Positions 7,754-17,195 of a DNA stretch of 23,592 bases are shown in pieces. Below the pieces are notes generated by a model. The model ran no database searches and was not told the origin of the DNA. It saw nothing but the letters and a program-made list of their open reading frames with translations. Position 1 is the first letter of the stretch. Every line of letters begins with the position of its first letter. This DNA comes from Nemertoderma westbladi (Eukaryota; Xenacoelomorpha; Nemertodermatida; Nemertodermatidae), in the NCBI GenBank assembly GCA_032718475.1, contig JAUCBJ010001514.1, positions 1 to 23,592 of the forward strand, written 5' to 3'. A program made the translations under genes and the position numbers.

Positions 7754-8339
7754 CAGTCAATCCGGTTCAATTTATAGCCTAATACAGTAATATGAAGAAC
7801 AATTATGAAATTACAATGCAGCAATGATATGCAAAATATATACAGACTGACAGATTGTACAGAAGCACTATCTGATTGAGGGACCACATTCAATTTCTTG
7901 ACACTATCCTTTCTGACAGTCAGACTGCTACCAACATTTCTAATCTGCAAATTATCAGTACAGGTGTACTGCTTGCATAGTGATGTACAACTTACCACTA
8001 CTGCACTAAGACTGTAAGCTGATTGATGACTGCTTGATAGATGACTGAAAACACTTAATTTCCAAATAAACTAATTTGTGTTTAAATTTCCCACCATTAT
8101 TTCTGAGCTGAGCTATACTATTGCACAACAGGCACAAAAACTGGTAAAAAGTCATAGTCCTCGAAAAATTCATCGACCGCCTTACATTGAATTTAAATAA
8201 ATTTTTGACAAACTTCCCTTAATGAACTCAATCCAAAAATTTAACACAACATAGAAGACATGCTTAGAAGACATTTCGCACCAAAACCTGAATTTTCATT
8301 TTTTTGAATTTAGACCGCACACTTCCCCCCTTAAATCCC
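7754..8339. other. spacer between Mutator relic and BEL pol
   Basis: AT-rich. The 82-aa minus-strand ORF (7998-7750) lies directly upstream of the transposase start but has no recognised motif and is hydrophobic at its end. The DNA next to the pol (8280-8338) has T runs and CCCCCC. No terminal inverted repeat pairing with 6270-6480 was seen. Confidence 0.4.
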
Positions 8340-9172
8340 GAGGTAACCACAGATCAGACATATTACCTGCCACATCATTTTGTTTGACACCCGGACAAAC
8401 CTGGCAAGGTGCGTGTAGTCAATGACTGCGCCGCGCTTTACCAAGGGATGTCTATGAACAGAGCGAATTGATGGACGGGCCGAATATGAATAATTATCTC
8501 ATGGGAGTCCTAATGCGTTTTAGACAACGCAAAGTGGCTTTCACCTGTGACGTAGAGGCCATGATTCACCAGGTTAAGGTTTTGGAGCGGGACAGGGACA
8601 GCTTGAGGTTTCTTTGGTATCTGGATGGAAATTTAGAACTTCCACCAGAAACTTACCAAATGCAGGTAAGAGTTTTCGGAGCCAGGGACAGCCCCAACTG
8701 CACCATGTACGCCTTAAAGCAGACCGCATTGGACAGACGAGACCAATTTGACCCAGAAGTAGTTCGGACAGTGGAACGAGATTTCTACGTGGATGACGGC
8801 CTCAAGAGTTGTGACACTTTGGAGCACGCTACAACCGTAGCACACCAACTCCACGATTGTCTCGCTGAGGGCGGATTCCGCCTGACGAAGTTTGCTTCCA
8901 ACGAACCCGAACTAGTGAACTCATTTGACCCGACGGATCGCAGTGGAGGTGACTTGGACTTAGACCTAGAACCTCTACCGACGACCAAAGTATTAAGACT
9001 TAGTTGGGACCCTAACACCGACAATTTTAGGGTACGTGTAAGGTCCAATGACCAGACTAGACCTCTCACTAAGAGGACTTGCTTATCGACCATGAGTCGA
9101 TTGTATGACCCATTGTGTTTCATTAGTCCAGTGATCCTACATGCTAGGATCATACTCCGCAGCATTTGGTAA
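8340..9172 (+). pseudogene. BEL/Pao pol: reverse transcriptase
   Basis: Frame 3 from about 8343 reads the RT N-terminal block YYLPHHFV, a TGA at 8385-8387, then HPDKPGKVRVVNDCAAL. A one-base frameshift near 8460 moves to frame 2 at LMDGPNMNNYL. The main ORF (8468-9172) has the fingers/palm blocks CDVEAMIHQV (first catalytic Asp, residue 28), LRFLWYLDG, VFGARDSPN and the active site FYVDDGLKS (YVDD at 8786-8797). The thumb/connection KVLRLSWDP follows, ending RLYDPLCFISP. This set is diagnostic of the BEL/Pao RT, not Gypsy or Copia. The stop at 9170-9172 (TAA) sits where the family usually has Gln (IWQ), consistent with CAA to TAA. The frame then stays open without a shift. Gag and protease are absent immediately upstream. 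Confidence 0.92.
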
Positions 9173-9900
9173 GATGGACTGGAATGGGACGATCCCATCC
9201 CAGAAAAGTTAGCTGAGCAATGGAGGGACTGGGAAGCCCAACTGACGTTCCTACAAGACTATACCATACCAAGGGTATACTTTCCTTTGCAGACCACCTT
9301 TCCTGCCGATTTAGAGCTTCACAGCTTTAGTGACGCTAGCAAGGATGGATTGGGGGTTACCTTATACCTTAGACAACAAGTGACATCGGACAGCTATGAT
9401 GTGTCTCTCGTTACTTCTAGGGCTAGAACAATGCCATTGAAGTATATGACTGTACCTCGTGGAGAGCTGCAAGCCGGGACGATATCCACCGATATTGTCA
9501 GTCTAGTTCAAAGCGAGCTGGAGGCTAACTTGAAGGTCACATATTGGACAGATGCAACGTTGGTACTTTGGTATATAAACAACGAAGCGTTTGAGTTCAA
9601 GACTTTCGTAGCCAACAGACGGGCTGAAATATTAGACCGGTCGCTCAAACAAGATTGGCGTCACTGTCCAGGGAAGCTGAACCCAGCCGACATCGCGTCA
9701 CGGGAGATGCAACCGCTCGACTTTTGTAAACCGGACAATAAATCCTTTTGGTTTAGAGGACCCGATTTCCTACAGCGACCATCAGACGAATGGCCACCGT
9801 TATTCGACGCGACAACCAATACCATACCAGAGGGTGCCGAGGTAAAAATCGACAAGGTTGTCAAATCAAAAGCGAAAGCCAACGCTAAGGTCAAGAGGAA
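9173..9900 (+). pseudogene. BEL/Pao pol: RNase H
   Basis: It is in the same frame as RT, continuing past the 9170 TAA with DGLEWDDPIPEKL; the first in-frame ATG-like start is 9287. The four acidic RNase H residues can be placed as the Asp of HSFSDASKDG, Glu of VPRGELQAG, Asp of YWTDATLVL and Asp of NPADIASRE. The connection FWFRGPDFLQRPSDEWPP is characteristic of BEL/Pao elements. Residues after about 9850 turn Lys-rich and lead into the repeat linker. No stop interrupts the RNase H itself. Confidence 0.9.
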
Positions 9901-9929
9901 ACAGGGACGGACGAAATCTGATGACCTGG

Positions 9930-10350
9930 ATGCCAGACCTGACATTATGCCAGACGTCTCACCAGAATCTCGACCAGACGCTCGTACGAATCTTTCACCG
10001 GATGTTCCGCAGGAGATTTCACCAGAGGTTTCGCCGGATTGTTCACCAGATTACTCGCCAGATTATTCACCGGAAGCGACACCAGATTGTTCTCCGGATT
10101 GTTCGCCAGACTGTTTTATGGAACTCTCGACATAATTTCTACCGGACGTCTCACCAGACTTTCCACCAGACATCTCGACAGACTGACCACCAGACTTTGG
10201 ACCAGACTTTCTGAAAGAAGTTACGCCAGACTTTCTTTGGGACCGACGACAGGACATTTCGCCGGATGTTCCGCGCTATGTCTCACCAGACGTCTCACCA
10301 GACTGTTCACCGGATGCTTCACCAGACTGTCTACTAGACACTCCAGTAGA
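9930..10350 (+). repeat. 15-bp coding minisatellite (P-D-x-S-P) in pol linker
   Basis: About 27 units of a 15-bp repeat, close to CCAGACTGTTCACCA or CCGGATGTTTCACCG, encode (S)PD(V/C/Y/F)(S/P) pentapeptides. It sits between RNase H and the integrase zinc domain and keeps frame 2 throughout. Two in-frame stops interrupt it: TAA 10133-10135 and TGA 10184-10186. The protein-level signal (period 5, Pro-Asp) stays clean across both stops, so they are late point mutations. The ORFs in other frames and on the minus strand here are shadows. Confidence 0.85.
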
Positions 10351-11740
10351 AGACCCATTGGAGCGGACATTTAGAAACTTACCAAATTTGACTTCTTTGG
10401 ACGACAAAGGTGTGGCCACAGCGATCACACTCTGCTCAAAGAAAATACTTGACTTACCACCTACAGGTAAACGTGTGACTAAGGTTAGGAAGCTTACAGG
10501 CTCACAGGAACACACTGACACTGTAGAGTTGAAACCGTTACTACCAGTCGACTCATTAGGAGCGGACGGTAAAGGTAAGACAGTGGAGATTGACATACTT
10601 GGGGACTCAGACAAACCTACCAGAAGGCCCGTGGGCCTACCAAGTCCAAACAAGTATCCACACTATGACTATACCTTACCTGGTGACGTCACTAACACTT
10701 ACGTTGACCGGATAGTAAACCTAACTAGATCATGGACTGACGCGTGCCGCAAGTTAGCATGGCTCAAACGTTTGAGACGATATGCCAGAGGCAAACGCGA
10801 CTTTCCTAGAAGACTTACCTTAAAGGAAGTTGGTCATTGTGAAGTTGATATCATTAGACATTATCAATTGCAATATTTCACACGAGAGTTCACAGCGATC
10901 AACCAAGGTAAACAGATCAAGTCTTCACCGATTTTGAGTTGGAGTCCGATTATTTACCGGGGCTTACTTTGCCACAAGTCCAGACTCCAAAACATCGACT
11001 TTGCACTAGACTTTAGGTATCCTATCATCATACCGCAACACCATGAATTACAGCGCGCTATGATACTGGACGCACATGTACAACTCAAACACGTGGGTAG
11101 ACACCACTGTCTGTCACACTTACGATCGAGGTTTGTACTGATTAGACCTAGTAAGGCACTGAGTTCGGTAACACGGAACTGTATGATTTGTAAGAAGGTG
11201 CACGCGAGGATAGGACACCAAGAAATGAGTGAACTACCACTAGCGAGATTACAGGCATTTAGACCCCCTTTCACTGAGACAGGGGTAGACTGTTTTGGAC
11301 CCATAATCGCGAAACGCGGAAGGGTACAGGTAAAACGTTGGGGATTGATCTTCACTTGCATGGCCAGCAGAGCTGTCCATATAGAGCGTGTGACAGATTT
11401 GACCACCAATGCCTTTATCCTAGCCTTACAGCGATTTATCGCTAGATGTGGATTGGTCAAATCCATTTATTGTCCAAGGGACAAACTTTGTGGGTGCACG
11501 GAACGAAATAACCAGCTCTGGTTATTTCGTTCCGTGCACCCACAAAGGAAGTTGGACCAAAACCAGATTTCCGAGGAACTACGCCCTCACCGTATTGTTT
11601 GGTATTTTAATACTCCAGACAGTCCGTGGAGAGGCGGCGTTTGGGAAAGGCTGATTGGTTCAATTAAGACAGCTATGGCTAAAGTAATACCGACGCAACA
11701 CATATTAACAGACGACCAACTGACGACGTTACTAATATAA
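10351..11740 (+). pseudogene. BEL/Pao pol: integrase
   Basis: It continues in frame 2. The zinc-binding HHCC domain shows H in LDAHVQLKH and C-X2-C in RNCMICKK. The catalytic core begins TETGVDCFGPI (first Asp, 11288-11290), then VKRWGLIFTCMASRAVHIE. The second-Asp block is destroyed: after KSIY comes CPRDKLCG, while the family reading GTNFVGARNEI appears in another frame at 11478-11510, immediately before a perfect fold-back palindrome. Frame 2 then recovers with PHRIVWYFNTPDSPWRGGVWERLIG, which carries the catalytic Glu. It ends at TAA 11738-11740 inside TLLI*IEAILNTRP, where Glu or Gln is expected. It is not functional: one catalytic Asp is missing and a stop is present. Confidence 0.92.
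11486..11547. repeat. perfect 30-bp fold-back palindrome, 2-base loop
   Basis: The left arm (11486-11515, from CTTTGTGGGTGCACGG to AATAACCAG) is exactly reverse-complementary to the right arm (11518-11547), with CT between. The left arm encodes the integrase FVGARNEI block; the right arm is its inverted copy and replaces the authentic continuation. It looks like a template-switch (snap-back) duplication, real or from library or assembly. Confidence 0.95.
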
Positions 11741-12259
11741 ATCGAAGCGATTTTAAACACTAGACCGATCGCTTTGATCCCAGACAATAACGACGCACAG
11801 TTTGCCTTGACACCAGCGCACCTGCTTATGCAGGCGCCGACGACATTGTTGCCCATTTCGGTACCCGTTAATAGCGACGGATACGGCAACAAAGCTTGGA
11901 AAATCACTCAATTACTTGCAAATAAATTCTGGGAAATATGGCAGAAATATTATTTGCCCTCTATTTCAACCAGAACCTCTTGGTATCTTAATACCCGATG
12001 TTTGAGACGCGGTGACCATGTTTTATTGGCTGAAGCCAATCTGAAAAGACGGTTTTGGCTGACTGGAGTCATTTTGACCACGCACCCTACATCTGGTGTA
12101 GTAAGGACAGTTACTGTAAGGACTATCGACGGTCGTATCATAGACAGACCTGTACAACGTCTCGTACTCCTTGAGGAGACTAGAAACAAGACAGGAGACT
12201 ACAATCTCCACCCAATATTAGTAAATAGAGATGTGGGACCTTTGTTGGCCGCCACATAG
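11741..12259 (+). pseudogene. BEL/Pao pol: C-terminal domain (DUF5641-like)
   Basis: It is still in frame 2. The order is IEAILNTRPIAL, then FALTPAHLLMQ, then FWEIWQKYYLPS, then RGDHVLLAEANLKRRFWLTG, then VRTVTVRTIDGRII with RPVQRLVLLEE. This follows the DUF5641 domain that ends BEL/Pao integrases. A normal stop follows at 12257-12259. Apart from the stop at 11738, this part is intact over ~170 codons, so the element did not decay long ago. Confidence 0.9.
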
Positions 12260-12964
12260 ACCTACCGTATTTTAGTAATTTAGTATTTTGTATTACTGTA
12301 TGTGCATTTGTAATCCTCTTCACTGTAGATAGAGACAGCGGTGGAATTCCATTGTCTTTATATGTGAACATGGAGGGTAGTACCCTTATGTATCACATAG
12401 GAGCGGGATTGTGTGTACAGTAGGAATGGAATTCCACTTAGAACCCACAAGTGAGACAATTTTTCAAAAATTATTAGACAAATCCATTTAGTTGGATTTA
12501 AATTTAAGAAAAATGATTCTCCAATGAATGCGAATTCTAGAATACAGCTAGATAAAAATTAAAATTGGGTAGGTCAAGAGCGGATGGAAGGCTTGCGAGC
12601 CTACCGATAATTTTTTTTTGGAAAAAGAAAACCGGCCTTGTTCTACGTAGTCGTGTCTACTATTATTTAGACCGAATTAATTCTCGACTGCATTATTTCT
12701 TTGGGAATGTAGTTTGGGAAATTAAAAGGTGAGTATTTTAGACTCGCGGCTAGTTTACCCGGAATTCGTTTTTTATCGGCACATTTTTTTGGATTAGGAG
12801 CCAGTGCGAAATCACGCGAACCCGAAGTCATTAGGCAAATGGGTTGGGGTTTTAGAGCAAAGTTGAGCCACAAGCCGACAAACTCTAAGTCACCTCACAT
12901 CTAACCTCTATTTTGTGCTTCATCTAGTAGAAACGTAACGATATGTAACCATATATACGCGTAT
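12260..12964 (+). other. 3' flank of pol, possible 3' LTR start
   Basis: A purine tract AGGAGCGGGAT (12399-12409) is followed by TGTGTGTACAG from 12410, which fits a polypurine tract plus an LTR start. GGAATTCCA occurs at 12341-12352 and 12426-12436. No second LTR copy was found upstream of 8340, so the boundary is unproven. The rest is AT-rich with no convincing gene. Confidence 0.35.
12585..12605. repeat. dispersed near-palindrome, copy 1
   Basis: GGAAGGCTTGCGAGCCTACC contains the near-palindrome AGGCTTGCGAGCCT. It recurs at 13738-13758 and 14053-14073 with one or two changes. Confidence 0.7.
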
Positions 12965-13885
12965 ATGATGGCGGAGAGGATTTATAAGGAGTTACGTCAA
13001 GGGTTTACACAGGAACAAGAGCACCAGGCGCCGTTTAATCGTTATGGAGCTAAAAACTTTAGTGTGTTTGGAGTGGAGAGTATGGCTAGGAGTACAGCCA
13101 AGCGCTCGCTAAATCCAAGGCGGACCCGAATGTGACTAAACAGCGATTGGACGCTTATAACAAAAGAACGGAGGAATTACGCGCGGAGTTCAATGCGTTA
13201 TATCCTTACGATGTGTTATGCGACGCTAGTGACATTTGTGAGGATCCAGACACAGAGATACGCCGATTATATCATATGCTGCAATATTTGACGGTAAATG
13301 AACCCTTACCTGCAGCCAGAGACGAATTCGAAGGAGGCATCTTTATAGACGCGCTCGAGGAGCGGATCCAGAGACAAAGGATGCGTTCTCCATATACAAA
13401 CTGTTTTATAAATGTGGAGCATGTATGCGTGAGCAAGACAACGCGATTCCTATGCGGTTGAACTCGGAGAACCCCGAGCCGATATTAGCGCGATGCTCAT
13501 ACCACCAAAGTCTACGTTACCAAACGCGGATACCCTTTGACAAATCCGTATCATTCGTTTAAGATGAGTGGACCGAACGCGGGTGAGATCGTTATTTACG
13601 AACCTAAATTAGTCGAACCAGATGTCTACAGCATGGTAGTGGACGAATCTAATAAGTCGACGCAAGAGAAACGGGAAGCTTTGAGCCTCTACAGGGCGTA
13701 CAAGGCGTATGAGAAAGGCGAGATCGAGGAGTTCGGCGGAAGGCTCGCGAGCCTACCATTCTATTGGATATCCCACGATCAAACCTAAGGAGATGACACC
13801 CGAGCTCTTCGATAGTATCACCTTTGTTCAGCGTTTGTCGCAGAGACTACAGATACCTCATGTTGAGATGACGCGAGAACCTTAG
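12965..13885 (+). pseudogene. decayed unrecognised gene in several frames
   Basis: Coding-like sequence can be followed through four frame changes. It starts at 12965 (MMAERIYKELRQGF, 55 codons to TGA). It moves to the frame holding 13132-13461 (QRLDAYNKRTEELRAEF, ALEERIQRQRM), then 13420-13561 (MREQDNAIPMRLNSE), then 13537-13788 (KMSGPNAGEIVIYEPK, LYRAYKAYEKGEIEEFGG). A further shift gives KEMTPELFDSITFVQRL to TAG 13883-13885. The residues are mixed, charged and protein-like in each piece, and the DNA has higher GC than its surroundings. I recognise no family. Position after a BEL pol and before an LTR-like block allows a gag of another element, but no zinc knuckle is seen. A degenerate capsid-like or host gene cannot be excluded. 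Confidence 0.45.
13738..13758. repeat. dispersed near-palindrome, copy 2
   Basis: GGAAGGCTCGCGAGCCTACC, with the perfect 14-base palindrome AGGCTCGCGAGCCT, lies inside the decayed gene (reading GRLASLP). Confidence 0.7.
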
Positions 13886-13929
13886 CCCCATCCTACTAAA
13901 GCGGTAGTACCAGTCGCGAGACCAACCAG

Positions 13930-14034
13930 ATATTTATATTTGGATATTATATTTGGATATTTATATTTGGATATTATATTTGGGTATTTATATTGGACAT
14001 TACGTTTGGATATTACGTTTGGATGTTGGGTTTG
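13930..14034 (+). repeat. ATATTTGG short tandem repeats
   Basis: About nine copies of a 10-12-base TATTTGGAT / TTACGTTTGGAT unit. Confidence 0.8.
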
Positions 14035-14052
14035 GAGGAGCGAGATAGAGAA

Positions 14053-14073
14053 GGAAGGCTTGCGAGCATACCG
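14053..14073. repeat. dispersed near-palindrome, copy 3
   Basis: GGAAGGCTTGCGAGCATACC. As in copy 1, the surrounding frame would read EGLRAYR followed by a stop. Confidence 0.65.
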
Positions 14074-14670
14074 TTAGCAATTAGTGCTCAGGAGAAGATA
14101 TCCAGACCAGCAGGACGAACTTTTAAGATCGTCAGGAGGACACTTTAAGATTTATTTGAAAGATTATTAGCGCATTATGTTTATTTTATATTTGGACTGA
14201 TTTAATTTAGTGAATTTATTATGTATATTTACAATATATATAAAACTTATTGAAAGATTTGAAATTATTTGTTTGATTTGTTTTGTTCTGATTTGTTTAA
14301 TTTGTTTATCTTGATAACTGAAAGCTTTTTTTTGTATTTTATGCACTAAAGTTGATTGGTAAATTTGTATTTTGTATGTATGATGGATTGTATTTACGCC
14401 GTACCTGCAATATTAAGTATGCAATAATTAGATAGTGATTATTTTATATTTTAGGCCCTACCAGTTCGATTTAGAAGTATTTGTAAATAGTTTGTATTTC
14501 GATTGGTGAAAACAGTCTTACTTACTGTTTTCATGGAGCGGTGATGAATTATTTCACTATAGGATAGCATTTGTAGTATAACGTAAAAACTTTCGAAAAT
14601 CCAACGCATTTTGATTAAGTTACAGTAATGTAATATGCCTATTCATATCAGTACACATAAAACCCCTAGT
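14074..14670. other. AT-rich non-coding stretch
   Basis: Low-GC, TTTGTTT-rich DNA without an ORF of note. TGGAGCGGTGATGAATT at 14534-14550 resembles the purine tracts at 12399 and 6386 and could mark an LTR start. Confidence 0.4.
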
Positions 14671-14753
14671 TAATCTCGTAGCGTAGTGGTCAGATGGTTA
14701 AGGCGTTGGTTGCATTACATATAGGTTACGAGTTCGAATCCCAGTCGGGAAAT
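14671..14753 (+). other. tRNA-like sequence, probable SINE head or tRNA pseudogene
   Basis: Box A (TAGCGTAGTGG, 14679-14689) and box B (GTTCGAATC, 14732-14740) are present with tRNA-like spacing. The D-loop region TGGTTAAGGCGTTGG resembles tRNA-Ser or tRNA-Leu. The T stem and acceptor stem do not pair, so it is not a functional tRNA. A body (ATTTTGGGGCAATTT...) follows without an obvious A tail. Confidence 0.6.
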
Positions 14754-14928
14754 TTGCATTTTGGGGCAATTTATTTTCATTTGATACAATTTAACAAACC
14801 AATGAGGTGCGTACAACACATGGAACGATGAGTTGGGCCAATCATAGGGCATGGAATATCTTATTGCTCCAATGTGAGGCCATGGAATACTCTGGAAAGT
14901 TCTAGTGGATTCTATGTCCCAGATTTAG

Positions 14929-15030
14929 TATATAAAGGGCTGGTTTGCCTTCGGTTATCACTCACAGTACAACTAGTTATCACTCTTGTTAAACTCGACT
15001 TATCACTAGTTATCACTTCGTTAAAACTTA
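14929..15030 (+). promoter_or_regulatory. TATA-initiator block, possible LTR
   Basis: TATATAAA at 14929-14936 is followed by an initiator-like TCACAGT at 14962-14968. Four copies of TTATCACT lie between 14955 and 15020. Together with the purine tract at 14534 this looks like part of an LTR of another element. The 67-aa ORF spanning it has no recognised content. Confidence 0.35.
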
Positions 15031-15424
15031 TTAGTTTATTATGTTTCTTGTTGAAACTATTTGGCAATTCTGTTTGATAAAGTTTTGTAAACTGTAAATA
15101 TACTATAAACTTCTGAACATGCAATTTTCTGAACGTCCAACTTTGGGACAACCAAGCATTTGGGAAGATGGCCACCTAGACCGTTAGGCCGTCAGCAACG
15201 CAGGGAAATGATGTCCACAACACGCTAGCGCCCACATTAGCTTAGACCGCGCACCCCCTTCGCCCTTCGAAATGCTCCGCCTTGCTATGCAGCGCCCGCT
15301 TTATGACGAAGGTAAGACTTTGTTTGACGCCCTTGCCCGACGTAAAACCTATAGATCAGGGTAAGCGTGACGCCGTCCTTGGACGCCGCAAATTTAGGAT
15401 CAAATAACTATATTCTAGGCAGAA
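15031..15424. other. unassigned, weak coding-like pieces
   Basis: A frame from ATG 15119 reads MQFSERPTLGQPSIWEDGH and breaks at a stop after ~22 codons; a later piece (FEMLRLAMQRPLYDEGK) lies in the same frame. It could be the remnant 5' end of a gag. Nothing is recognised. Confidence 0.3.
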
Positions 15425-15445
15425 CCCCCCCCCCCCCCCCCCCCC
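15425..15445. repeat. 21-base poly-C run
   Basis: An uninterrupted C run; length is likely uncertain in any read set. Confidence 0.9.
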
Positions 15446-16708
15446 ATCAGTAGTACGAATCCCTGGGTTACCTGTATACCTCGCAGGTGCGAATTATTGC
15501 CGTCCGTCAGTACGCGAGTACATATTAGGCAGAATATATTTATCGTACTTTGGTAAAGTTTGTAAAATTAGGATCAGATATTTAGTTACGGCAAGGAAGG
15601 AGTATTTCATTTTCATTATTAAACTGTTGTTTGCCTAGAGCAGCAGTATTGTTACATTAGGCCCGACCTTTTTTAGACTGATTTCTTACAGGGGGATCAG
15701 TTATTGTTACATTTAGGCACGACCTCTTTTAGGCTGATTCAGACAGGGAGATCAGTATTGTTACGCTAGGTCTGTAACCCACCTAGCTCATATATAAACC
15801 ATATAAATCACACCGCGGCAAGTTACTGTATTTAGGACTGTCAGCGATAGTTAGGATTCGCTGCGCGGGGATTGTTTTCCCGTGAGTTTGGTCTGTTACT
15901 GTAACTGTACATCTGCCATACCGGTTAGAGGACAGGTATCCTTTTGTCTAGTTCGTAGGCATTAGACCCGCTCACGTACATAGAATAGACACCAGGCTCT
16001 GCTCCTCACCAGTAGTAGTTTGTGTATTGTATCTGTTTGTTTAGATATCCTGGACTGGGATTTGTTGTCAGATACTGTACGAGCCCGTTTCATTACTAGA
16101 GTCTTACAGTAAGATACATCGTTACTAGGATCTGGTAAGCGGTATACTACTGGACTTTACGGATAGAGATATTCTATAGCTTCATATTAGTAGATTTGTA
16201 GGCCGTAGGGTAGTCCCTACCGTAGAGGACACAACATTGGTTTTTATTTCCATTTTATTTTAATAATTCCTGGACTATCGCTAAGCAGCCTAAGTGCTGC
16301 TCCGATTCGCCTCAGATTATAAAAATATTATTTAATCTCTTGATTGATATAATTATATATATAGATTTTGTAGGTACTGCAGTAGCAGAACCAGTACTGT
16401 GGCAATCCACATTTAGCGGCAGTAGTGTTGTGAAACCGGGATGAGAGTATCTGAAATACAGTGGGAGGTAGCTGTGAGACACGGCCAACTGTTAGTATTA
16501 CTATTGTAGTATTAATTAGTATAGTACTATTGCTGCTGTAGTATTACTACAGCTAGCATTACTTGCAATATAGCTATTATATAAGTATTAGTATATAGTA
16601 CTATAGCTATAGTACTGTAGCTATGTTAAATCATGGAAACTGGGCTTTAGATTAGATAAATTAATTATTATGATTAATTAATAATTAGATTAGATTAATT
16701 AGATTAAT
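15446..16708. other. non-coding region with low-complexity tracts
   Basis: No gene. A CATATATAAACC TATA-like site lies at about 15789-15800. A TAGTATTAC-rich, self-complementary stretch covers about 16490-16625, and ATTAATTAGATT repeats cover 16650-16710. Confidence 0.5.
15647..15775 (+). repeat. 54-55-bp direct repeat, 2.4 copies
   Basis: Units start at 15647, 15702 and 15756 with TATTGTTAC, followed by ACGACC(T/C)TTTTAG.CTGATT and GGGAGATCAG-like ends. The third copy is truncated. Confidence 0.8.
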
Positions 16709-16712
16709 TTAA

Positions 16713-17191
16713 CCCTATCCATACCGGGGTACTTTAGACGCTCAAACTACCGGGGGGGGGGACTTTTGGGGACGTAAAGTTTGGAAGCATATAACTTTGT
16801 GTGGTGTGATGATATTACTTTAAAGTAAAAAGTTTTAGATACAAAATTTATTCCTCTATCCAAATATGCCACACACTAATGCTGAAATATAATATTTATA
16901 CACTATAATTATGTTTAAATTGATTTTAAATTTATATTAAATTGATTGAATTTTAAATTTCCCGCCTATAATAGTTCAGCAATAATATGACAGTTTCAGA
17001 GACAGGTCAGTTTACGAGTCATTTTCATGGTCATAAATAATAATATGAAAATTAATTTTTGTTTTAAGATAAAGAATAATAAATTTTAGGAAAAGTAACG
17101 GAATTTCACTTGCAATAAATGTGGTTTGGCTTTGAACCAAGCTATCAAATAAAGTGCGTCTCCAAAAGTCCCCCCCCCGGTATGGATAGGG
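16713..17191. mobile_element. piggyBac-type MITE (479 bp)
   Basis: The terminal repeats are perfect: CCCTATCCATACCGG at 16713-16727 and CCGGTATGGATAGGG at 17177-17191. TTAA lies directly outside both ends (16709-16712 and 17192-17195), the piggyBac target site. Subterminal GGGGGGACTTTTGG.GACG is also inverted (16752-16774 and 17157-17176). The left end carries ~24 extra bases between terminal and subterminal repeat. The interior is AT-rich with no transposase, so it is non-autonomous. Its ends differ from the piggyBac end at 21154, implying a different family. Confidence 0.9.
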
Positions 17192-17195
17192 TTAA

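Noticed and set aside
10039-10374. Arg/Thr/Leu-repeat ORFs in other frames over the pol linker
   Set aside because: Shadows of the 15-bp minisatellite; only frame 2 joins RNase H to integrase.
9170-11740. UAA as Gln (ciliate-like code)
   Set aside because: TAA also occurs at non-Gln sites, TGA stops are present, and the other elements are animal transposons with ordinary decay.
8340-12409. Complete LTR pair for the BEL element
   Set aside because: A purine tract and TG start follow pol, but no copy of the sequence after 12410 was found upstream, so LTRs cannot be delimited.
14671-14753. Functional tRNA gene
   Set aside because: Box A and B are good but the T and acceptor stems do not pair.
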